A stretch of DNA of 64,000 nt from positions 2,542,001 through 2,606,000 of the forward strand of contig NZ_AP027361.1 in NCBI RefSeq assembly GCF_030295915.1. Direction: 5' to 3'. A program made the position numbers and the translations under genes. This document shows positions 57,797 through 64,000 of the stretch, piece by piece. Origin of the DNA: Thalassotalea sediminis (GTDB lineage Bacteria > Pseudomonadota > Gammaproteobacteria > Enterobacterales > Alteromonadaceae). The notes beneath the pieces were generated by a model that did not search any database, was not told the origin of the DNA, and saw only the letters and a program-made list of their open reading frames with translations. The first letter of the stretch is position 1. Each line of letters begins with the position of its first letter.

Positions 57797-58180
57797 CTAG
57801 TTATTTTCCGATTTTTGATAAATCGCACAAACAGCACCGGCAGGATCTTTAATTATTACGTACTTGTCATTTCCCATGCCTTTAATGGCCGTTACTAACT
57901 CGCCACCTTTATCCTTAACCGCAGTAACCGCCTGTTCAATATCTGCAACCAAAAAATAAGGTAACCACGCTGCGGGTATATCAATATTACAACCTTTCGC
58001 ATGACAAATTCCTGCAACAGCATCACCACTATCAGGCATTAACATCGCATAATCTTGATAATCTCCCATCGAAACTTCACTCGATTTCCAACCAACTACT
58101 TGCTGATAAAAATCTTTAACGGTTGACGCATCATCTACAGATAAATCTAACCAAGCCATTTCTCCAATACCGTTTTTCAT
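57797..58180 (-). CDS. VOC-family (glyoxalase-fold) protein
   Basis: 127 residues with the two beta-alpha-beta-beta-beta units of the vicinal-oxygen-chelate fold: AWLDLSVDDASTVKDFYQQVVGW and PYFLVADIEQAVTAVKDKGGELV, ending in KDPAGAVCAIYQ. Sequences of this kind are often annotated as glyoxalase/bleomycin-resistance-like; substrate unknown. A divergent gap separates it from patatin. Confidence 0.85.
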   Translation of the reverse strand: MKNGIGEMAWLDLSVDDASTVKDFYQQVVGWKSSEVSMGDYQDYAMLMPDSGDAVAGICHAKGCNIDIPAAWLPYFLVADIEQAVTAVKDKGGELVTAIKGMGNDKYVIIKDPAGAVCAIYQKSENN

Positions 58181-58200
58181 CTTAATATCCTTGTGTATTT

Positions 58201-60030
58201 CTATTTTTCACTACGTTTTGGATTCATAGGGTAATACTTTTCTGGCAAGCAGCTAATATGCTCAAAAAAACGCGTATCTTTGTATGGGAGCTTCATAAAA
58301 CCTGATATACCTAGCCCTTCAATAGCGGGTAATAACGCCAGCAACTTTGCTAACAATTTAGCAAAATCCTGTTCTTGTTCATGGTTTAACAGCATCAAGT
58401 AACTGTGAATTTTCAAATGTGTTGGCAATACCTCAAAAATAATACAACCCGTATGATGAATTAAATTCATTTGTGCAAGCACTTCCATGATCTCATCAGG
58501 TAAATATAGGTATTCATCGGGATCTTTACCATCTTCAAAATAAGAATGTAACTTCGATGCATCATCCAAGTCTGGCACATCACTAATATCAAACGGTATA
58601 ACTTGCTCTGAGGCTGCAATAAAGGGTTCTTCTGGCGTGTTACGTTCAACATGTAAAGTGTTTCTTGCATTAAACAAGCAACTTTTAAATACCCCGGTTC
58701 TAAAGATACCTTGGGCGAGGTATATCATATTGTTCACAGCACTTTGAAATGAGGTTTTCAGACGTTCATCAAACAAAGTAAGATTTGAATCGATATATAC
58801 GCCTTGCTTCTCCCAACGTATTGCAAGTCCACCAACAACAGGAAAGTTACCAAGACGACTGACTGCAGCGATAAAGGCTTTTTCAGTATCCCCCATTCCC
58901 ATAAGGTAATTTTTATAATATTTCTCTAACTGTGCATCATTAATGTCAGATAGAGTCCCTTCATCACTTTCTTCTCGTAAAAACGATTTACGTGACCCAT
59001 ACACAACCGTATCTATTTCACGTGTATTAGGCTTGCACCAAACAGGAATTAAAGGCTTTATCTCTGGCCAGCTAGGTGTCGAAGCTAATACCGTGTTCCT
59101 TAACAGAGACAAATTCTTAAAGAAATAATCACCACCTTGATCACGTACTTTTTTGTCGTCACTCAGCATTGCTTCAATCACTTTTGCCAAAACTTTTGGT
59201 AAACCAAGCGATGTGGGTGGTATTACACGATGACCATACCGACATGATTGACCAGAAGCCAAGGCATACAGTGTAGCAGCCATACCTTGTTCATCAAAAC
59301 GAGGCGAAGACATTTCACCACTAATTTGTTCCGGACCAATAAAATAAACATCGCCAAGGCGTGCGTTAGAATTTTGTAAGTCGCTACTCATTAAATCCAT
59401 AATATTATTTGCCGTTGTTTGGCCATTAATATCAAGCTGAGCAGTGACCGCTGACCCCCAATCCACGAGATAGAGTTTATTGTTATCTTGATGATAAACC
59501 AAATTTGATGGCTTAATATCGCCGTGTACGTATGGTTTACCCTTATGGTGATTACGGGTATCGCGTAAATATAATAAAATGTCGGCTAATTGAAGCGCAA
59601 TGTTAACAATTAGCTCTGGCGCCAAAGGCCCTACTTGATGAGAAAGTTTTTCTAAGTCAATACCTGGCGCTCGCTCCATATGAACAATGGATTGACGTTT
59701 AATTTTGTAATACTCAATAATTTTAGGAATACGCTCATGCAAGAGCTCACGCTGTATTTCGGCTTCTTCTGCCAGCCTATCTTGCACATGCTGCGGCAAA
59801 TTTATACGAGAAAATTTAAAAACTTGTTCAATGCCTGCTTCATTTTTTCCTCCAAAAACAAAGCCATATGCTCCCTTTCCGATAAGCGAAATATCATCAT
59901 AGCCAAGTAATGATAATTGACGTTCGCATAACTCAACCCATTCTTTTAGCTTAGTCGCGTCTTTATGGCTAAGTAAATAAATTGATTGTTCTTCTGCAAT
60001 ATAAAAATGTTGAAGTTTCTTCTCTGCCAC
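58201..60030 (-). CDS. Serine/threonine protein kinase with unknown C-terminal domain
   Basis: 609 residues. Eukaryotic-type kinase domain (about 40-300): glycine loop IGKGAYGFVFGG, Lys in VFKFSRI, catalytic loop HGDIKPSN, and DWGS in place of DFG as the metal-binding motif, which some bacterial kinases have. The C-terminal part (about 330-609) has no clear family. I place the start at the GTG at 60030 because AGGA lies seven bases before it; TTG at 60072 would add 14 residues but has no ribosome site. Single gene; no phosphatase adjoins. Confidence 0.85.
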   Translation of the reverse strand: MAEKKLQHFYIAEEQSIYLLSHKDATKLKEWVELCERQLSLLGYDDISLIGKGAYGFVFGGKNEAGIEQVFKFSRINLPQHVQDRLAEEAEIQRELLHERIPKIIEYYKIKRQSIVHMERAPGIDLEKLSHQVGPLAPELIVNIALQLADILLYLRDTRNHHKGKPYVHGDIKPSNLVYHQDNNKLYLVDWGSAVTAQLDINGQTTANNIMDLMSSDLQNSNARLGDVYFIGPEQISGEMSSPRFDEQGMAATLYALASGQSCRYGHRVIPPTSLGLPKVLAKVIEAMLSDDKKVRDQGGDYFFKNLSLLRNTVLASTPSWPEIKPLIPVWCKPNTREIDTVVYGSRKSFLREESDEGTLSDINDAQLEKYYKNYLMGMGDTEKAFIAAVSRLGNFPVVGGLAIRWEKQGVYIDSNLTLFDERLKTSFQSAVNNMIYLAQGIFRTGVFKSCLFNARNTLHVERNTPEEPFIAASEQVIPFDISDVPDLDDASKLHSYFEDGKDPDEYLYLPDEIMEVLAQMNLIHHTGCIIFEVLPTHLKIHSYLMLLNHEQEQDFAKLLAKLLALLPAIEGLGISGFMKLPYKDTRFFEHISCLPEKYYPMNPKRSEK

Positions 60031-60072
60031 TCGTTTTCCTACATTTAGGGGATCAACACATAAAATTATCAA

Positions 60073-60193
60073 AAAAGAAATTTAAGTCATTTTTCTGTCA
60101 TATATCCGTATTACTATAGCGATACTTAATTTGCAGTGCTCGCTGAAATTAAGTGCTCTCTAGAAGTCGAATGTATTGGCTTACACCGTTCCC
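60073..60193 (+). ncRNA. Possible small RNA gene between kinase and anion transporter
   Basis: The flanking genes are both on the minus strand, but a plus-strand terminator closes this gap. A perfect stem ACTTAATTT / AAATTAAGT lies at 60124-60154 and a -10-like TACTAT at 60112-60117. A transcript of roughly 100 bases would fit. No known family recognised. Confidence 0.45.
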
Positions 60194-60223
60194 AGCCTTG
60201 GTTTTATACCAAGGCTTTTTTTT
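60194..60223 (+). terminator. Orphan plus-strand terminator
   Basis: AGCCTTGG / CCAAGGCT stem followed by eight T. It overlaps the stop codon of the minus-strand transporter gene by two bases. On the minus strand there is no T run after the stem, so it does not serve that gene. Confidence 0.75.
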
Positions 60224-61577
60224 AAGTAAACCACCAATAACTGACGAACGCTACCAAAATTGACACGACAAAACTTAAAACAGCCCCTTCTTTCGCCATT
60301 TGCCTAATTGTGACTTCACCAGTAGCAAACGCTATTGCATTAGGTGCTGTAGCTACTGGCAACATAAACGCGCAACTTGCACAAATTGCCGCTGGTACCA
60401 TAAAAACGCTTGGCTCTAAACCAGCAGATATTGCGGCGGCTGCTAGAATTGGCATTAATAATGTCGCTGTTGCAGTATTACTGGTGATCTCTGTTAAGTA
60501 AGTAACCGTTAAGCAGATCGTTAATAACATTAATATCGCAGGCAAATTGGCTAACGAAGTTAACCATTCTCCAAGTAAAACACTTAAGCCCGATGCATTA
60601 AAGCCTTTAGCAATGGCAATACCGCCGGCAAAAAGTAATAACATCCCCCATGGGATCTCTTTAGCGCAGTCCCAATCAAGCAAACGCCCACCTTTGCCAT
60701 TAGAGATAACAAACATCATGACAACGGCAAACAAGGCAACGGTGCTATCGCCAGCGATTGACATATCAAGTGCACCAGACCAACCACCAAAAGGTTCTGT
60801 ACGTGTGATCCAAGCAAGCGCAGTTAAACCAAATACCCATAAAGTTCGTCGCTCTTCTTTACGCCACTCACCCAATTTAGGAAGCTCAATCGCTTTTTCT
60901 AATTTAATATCTCGTGTCAACCACAACGCCATGATCGGAACAACCAACAACACAATTGGAACGCCTATTTTCATCCAACGGACAAAGCCAAATTCCTGGC
61001 CAGTTTGTTCTTCATAAATGCCCATAAAAATGACATTAGGTGGTGTACCAATAGGCGTTCCTACGCCGCCAACACTTGCTGCATAAGCAATTCCTAAGAT
61101 GAGCGCAACACTCAATTTAGGATTATTAACATGTGTTAAAATAGCCAATGCGATAGGTAACATGATTAAGGTCGTTGCCGTATTAGAAATCCACATACTT
61201 AATACAGCCGATGCGAGCATAAACCCAAAAACGAGCCGTTTAGCGCTAGAAACACCAACAAATCGCACCATATAGACAGCCAAACGATGATGCGTACCGC
61301 TTTTTTCAATTGCTTTCGACAGCATAAAAGCGCCCATCAATAATAAGATAACGTGACTACCAAGACTCGACGCGACGGCTTTGTGATCAAGTACACCAAA
61401 CAATGGTAATAACGCAAAAGGTACCAAAGACGTTGCGGGAATAGGTATCGCTTCAGTAATCCACCAAAGTACGGTTAAACACGTAATGGCAGCAGTCACT
61501 GCTGGCTTAGCATCCAACCCAAGTGACAATAAAAGCCAATAAACCGCAAACGAAATACAAGGTGCAATAATAATCAT
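60222..61577 (-). CDS. SLC13/DASS-family sodium-coupled anion transporter
   Basis: 451 residues with about 12 hydrophobic segments. Carries the family signature SNTATTLIMLPIALAIL and its second half STNTATATLLMPIL-like motif SNTATATLLMPILAA, with GVGTPIGTPPNVIF between. Imports dicarboxylates, sulfate or similar anions with sodium; substrate not resolvable. ATG at 61577 with AGGA six bases upstream, 10 bases after nagZ, so likely co-transcribed with it. Confidence 0.92.
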   Translation of the reverse strand: MIIIAPCISFAVYWLLLSLGLDAKPAVTAAITCLTVLWWITEAIPIPATSLVPFALLPLFGVLDHKAVASSLGSHVILLLMGAFMLSKAIEKSGTHHRLAVYMVRFVGVSSAKRLVFGFMLASAVLSMWISNTATTLIMLPIALAILTHVNNPKLSVALILGIAYAASVGGVGTPIGTPPNVIFMGIYEEQTGQEFGFVRWMKIGVPIVLLVVPIMALWLTRDIKLEKAIELPKLGEWRKEERRTLWVFGLTALAWITRTEPFGGWSGALDMSIAGDSTVALFAVVMMFVISNGKGGRLLDWDCAKEIPWGMLLLFAGGIAIAKGFNASGLSVLLGEWLTSLANLPAILMLLTICLTVTYLTEITSNTATATLLMPILAAAAISAGLEPSVFMVPAAICASCAFMLPVATAPNAIAFATGEVTIRQMAKEGAVLSFVVSILVAFVSYWWFT

Positions 61578-61587
61578 TTTAGTCCTA

Positions 61588-62622
61588 TTAATCATGCATA
61601 ACTTCCTGTGCAAGATACGACTGATTAGCTCGGTTTAGCGTTTGCCAAGCTTTACTTGCTTGCATGGTTTTCCAATCCATTGAATTCGTTTTTAACATCG
61701 CTTTCAATCGTATTTCACTTGCTGGATTAATGGAAATGTTTGCATTATCGATAACATCAATACAAGCATCGCGGTTATTACAGACTAATAACATGTCACA
61801 ACCTGCGGCCTGTGCTGCTTCAGCCCTTTCTATAAAGCCACCGATTGATGATGCACCATGCATTGATAAATCGTCACTAAATATTGCGCCTTTAAAGTTA
61901 AGATCATTTCGAAGGATCTGAGCTAACCACTTTTGAGAAAACCCTACTGACTTATCGTCTACATCAGGATAAATAACATGGGCAGGCATAACAGCATCAA
62001 TTAATGCTTCTTGAATAAGCTGTTCAAATGGACGTAAATCGTGCTGATATATATCAGAAAATGGACGTGGATCGACAGGCATCGCGATATGAGAATCTGC
62101 TTGCACACTACCATGCCCAGGAAAGTGCTTAGCGGTGCATTTCATACCAGCAGAACGCATTCCATGAATAAATGCATTAGCTAGTGGAGTGATCTCTTCG
62201 ATATTCTCAGAAAAAGCACGTTTTCCGATAACTTCACTTATTCCATTAACGTCAAGTACAGGAGCAAAACTAATATCTATGCCAACTGCCTGTACCTCCA
62301 TCGCCATTAGCGCTCCAGCATTTTTTGCATGCGCAGACGCTAACGCTAACCTACCATCAGTGTTTTCAATAAAGCTTCCCATAGAAGGTATTTCTGAAAA
62401 ACCGTCTCTGAAACGTTGAACGCGACCACCTTCATGATCAACACCAATTAAAAGCGGTTTGTTAGCTGCTTGCCTCAATTGAGTTATTAACTCAGTTAGT
62501 TGGCTTATAGATTCAAAATTACGTGAAAAAAGAATTAACCCACCAACGAGTGGATGTTGAACAAGCTCTTTATCTTGTTCCGTAAGCGACGTGCCAAGCA
62601 CGTCCATCATGATTGGACCCAT
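61588..62622 (-). CDS. nagZ: Beta-N-acetylhexosaminidase NagZ
   Basis: 344 residues, glycoside hydrolase family 3, cytoplasmic. Removes N-acetylglucosamine from anhydromuropeptides in peptidoglycan recycling. Motifs: HPLVGGLILFSRNF at the N terminus, GVDHEGGRVQRFR, KHFPGHGSVQADSH (catalytic His/Asp loop) and IFSDDLSM with the nucleophile Asp. ATG at 62622 gives the usual MGPIMMDVLG start; upstream in-frame sequence lacks homology to NagZ. Confidence 0.96.
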   Translation of the reverse strand: MGPIMMDVLGTSLTEQDKELVQHPLVGGLILFSRNFESISQLTELITQLRQAANKPLLIGVDHEGGRVQRFRDGFSEIPSMGSFIENTDGRLALASAHAKNAGALMAMEVQAVGIDISFAPVLDVNGISEVIGKRAFSENIEEITPLANAFIHGMRSAGMKCTAKHFPGHGSVQADSHIAMPVDPRPFSDIYQHDLRPFEQLIQEALIDAVMPAHVIYPDVDDKSVGFSQKWLAQILRNDLNFKGAIFSDDLSMHGASSIGGFIERAEAAQAAGCDMLLVCNNRDACIDVIDNANISINPASEIRLKAMLKTNSMDWKTMQASKAWQTLNRANQSYLAQEVMHD

Positions 62623-62712
62623 AATACCAAGTAAATTAAACAGTAATTTGGCTACTGTACCTAATATTGTGGCGTTGCAAAAGTTAAATTCAGCAACAAC
62701 ATTCAACAATGA

Positions 62713-63342
62713 TTAGTTTTGCTGAAGTGGCGCACCTACTCCTGCGGAAACAAATGGAATAACTTTACGAATAACATCACTAATATCTAATGATTGTGCA
62801 AAATCATTATGAGCAATATCAATTAATGCATCACTTGAAGACATAGTAAAAACAACAGTGCCCATAGTAAAATGTAGACGCCAAAAAATGTCTTCCGCCG
62901 TTAATTCTGGATATGCACGTTGAACCGCTTCAACAAAGTGTGTAATAACGCCGGGGTACTGTGTAGTCAGAAACCAACGCAAAAAACCTTGGCTGTCTGT
63001 ATAGCCACGTCCTAATAATTGTAAAAATTTACTGGTGCCATTTTCTCGAAAAACATTTAACGATAATAAAGGCTCAATGAATGCGGAAAATACTTCAAGT
63101 AATGTCGGTTTTTGCGATTGCTGACAGACTAAAATTAGTGAATTTTCCAAATGCGGTGCCAACTCATTCATATATCGCGACATTACGGCCTTTATTAACT
63201 CTTTCTTAGAACCGAAATGATAGTTAACGGCAGCAAGATTTACGTCAGCGAGACTGGTGATCTCTCGCAACGACGTACCATTAAAGCCTTTATCGGCAAA
63301 TAGCGTTTCAGCCGCATCAAGTATTTTACTTTTTGTATCCAT
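62713..63342 (-). CDS. TetR-family regulator, PsrA-like
   Basis: 209 residues. N-terminal TetR helix-turn-helix (LREITSLADVNLAAVNYHFGSK) and a C-terminal ligand domain with LGRGYTDSQGFLRWFLTTQYP and AEDIFWRLHFTMG, resembling PsrA fatty-acid-responsive regulators. ATG at 63342 preferred. Upstream of nagZ and probably its operon head. An AAAC-AAGC-GTTT palindrome 38 bases upstream of its start suggests autoregulation. Confidence 0.85.
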   Translation of the reverse strand: MDTKSKILDAAETLFADKGFNGTSLREITSLADVNLAAVNYHFGSKKELIKAVMSRYMNELAPHLENSLILVCQQSQKPTLLEVFSAFIEPLLSLNVFRENGTSKFLQLLGRGYTDSQGFLRWFLTTQYPGVITHFVEAVQRAYPELTAEDIFWRLHFTMGTVVFTMSSSDALIDIAHNDFAQSLDISDVIRKVIPFVSAGVGAPLQQN

Positions 63343-63379
63343 CAAAATTACCACCAGTTACTGCACAATTGAACAACAG

Positions 63380-63398
63380 TTTAAACAAGCGTTTTAAA
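63380..63398. promoter_or_regulatory. Probable TetR/PsrA-type operator
   Basis: TTTAAACAAGCGTTTTAA contains the AAAC-N4-GTTT core known for PsrA boxes. It sits just upstream of the TetR gene and has the same core as the palindrome at 63751-63770. Confidence 0.6.
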
Positions 63399-63715
63399 TA
63401 ACGCAATCATGAAAATCTCAATAAATATTGTCACTATTTCCCTTTTGTAAAACAGAGGAGTACTCTATTTCAATGTCACCATTCAAAAAGTTGTACTGCT
63501 TGGTGGGATCTCAACATGCCTAGTAACCACTTCCTTGTCAAAACATGATGAAAAGAATCAAATATTCTTAAGAAATAAGCAATTACAAAATATTTTGAAA
63601 TAGCAGAAGATCCCAGTCAATATTTAGGTTATTATTTAATCAACTCTTGTGAATGTATCGTTCAATACGCGGAAGTATTGACTGTGAGAGTGTTCTAAGT
63701 TTCATGAATTTTATT
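63399..63715 (+). ncRNA. Possible structured RNA before an orphan terminator
   Basis: No protein gene seen. TGGGATCT (63504-63511) and AGATCCCA (63608-63615) pair over 96 bases, and CAATACGCGGAAGTATTG (about 63664-63681) forms a hairpin with GGA in the loop. A terminator follows at 63716. The TetR gene runs away on the other strand, so any transcript here would be separate. Not assigned to a known RNA. Confidence 0.4.
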
Positions 63716-63742
63716 AGCCCGGCAGTCGCCGGGCTTTTTTTT
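63716..63742 (+). terminator. Orphan plus-strand terminator
   Basis: AGCCCGGC / GCCGGGCT stem with AGTC loop, then eight T. The nearest upstream plus-strand protein gene is the patatin gene, 6 kb away. Confidence 0.8.
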
Positions 63743-63750
63743 GTTCTAAC

Positions 63751-63770
63751 AAGTAAACAAACGTTTACTT
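63751..63770. promoter_or_regulatory. Perfect AAAC-N4-GTTT palindrome overlapping a -35 box
   Basis: AAGTAAAC AAAC GTTTACTT is a perfect 8-4-8 inverted repeat. The next bases are TTGACA (63770-63775), a consensus -35 element sharing one base with it, with TTATCC 17 bases further as a possible -10. A repressor bound here would block the promoter of the lipoprotein gene. Confidence 0.65.
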
Positions 63771-63888
63771 TGACATAGTCAATAGACCATTGTTATCCCT
63801 ATTAATACCATGGCCTATTTGCACAACTATTAAAGATAAATATATTCTTTTATACTGAACTTAATTTACAACAAGTTAACAAGAAAGA

Positions 63889-64000
63889 ATGATGAAAAAA
63901 CACCTAAAAAAATCACTTATAGCACTTTGTGTTGCTGCCACTATTGCAGGCTGTAATAGCACGCCAGAACCAACAAATTCACTAACTGCAAAAGATGCAG
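63889..64000 (+). CDS. Lipoprotein, 5' end only (window edge)
   Basis: Two consecutive ATG codons (63889 and 63892) after AAGAAAG begin a frame that is open to the window end. The product starts with a lipoprotein signal ending TIAGCNSTPEP, then a Ser/Thr-rich linker. Only about 37 residues are visible, too few to name a family. Confidence 0.75.
   Translation, partial: MMKKHLKKSLIALCVAATIAGCNSTPEPTNSLTAKDA

Noticed and set aside
63399-63715. CsrB-type or 6S RNA
   Set aside because: Only about three GGA motifs and no 6S-like closing stem; class left open.

Overview
The window looks like a chromosomal segment of a marine gammaproteobacterium of the order Alteromonadales, most likely Colwelliaceae (Colwellia/Thalassotalea type). 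This rests on its AT-rich composition, a TonB-dependent receptor, many cyclic-di-GMP and periplasmic solute-binding proteins, a CrbS-like sensor kinase, a chromosomal integron, and the character of the housekeeping genes. The genus is inferred, not proven.

Layout. 1-2.6 kb: the end-truncated gene of an HlyD-type adaptor and an EAL-domain protein, then a decayed junction of two gene relics (2.6-3.05 kb). 3.1-10.4 kb: a 3-hydroxybutyrate module. One minus-strand operon (GntP-type permease, exported MetX-like esterase, 3-hydroxybutyrate dehydrogenase, CoA-transferase subunits A and B) diverges from a TonB-dependent receptor. 10.4-22.0 kb: a LuxR-type response regulator and a CrbS-like symporter/histidine kinase converge on a 7-kb chromosomal integron remnant. 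The remnant has a 5'-truncated intI, five gene cassettes on the minus strand, five attC sites or parts of sites, and two IS1111-type IS110 elements sitting inside attC sites. One transposase gene is intact and the other carries two in-frame stops.

22-35 kb: an operon of TonB, an ECF sigma factor and an anti-sigma/TonB-like protein, then signalling genes (solute-binding protein, PAS chemoreceptor, PAS-GGDEF-EAL protein), a DUF885 metallopeptidase-like protein, a trypsin-like protease, a PDZ/alpha-beta hydrolase and a membrane AraC regulator. 35-43 kb: tRNA-Ser(GGA) with decayed copies, nadA, three identical tRNA-Lys(TTT) genes and the complete ybgC-tolQRAB-pal-cpoB cell-envelope operon. Two tRNA loci carry a related repeat that ends in a copy of the tRNA 3' end, like the tyrT/RtT arrangement of E. 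coli.

43-49 kb: an AbgT transporter, ruvCAB and aspS. 49-64 kb: a triple solute-binding-domain diguanylate cyclase, cmoAB (wobble-uridine modification), a dGTPase/patatin pair, a protein kinase, and a TetR-nagZ-anion transporter cluster. The window ends in a lipoprotein gene whose promoter carries an operator-like palindrome resembling the one in front of the TetR gene. Three terminator-bearing gaps (43.2, 60.2 and 63.7 kb) may encode small RNAs.
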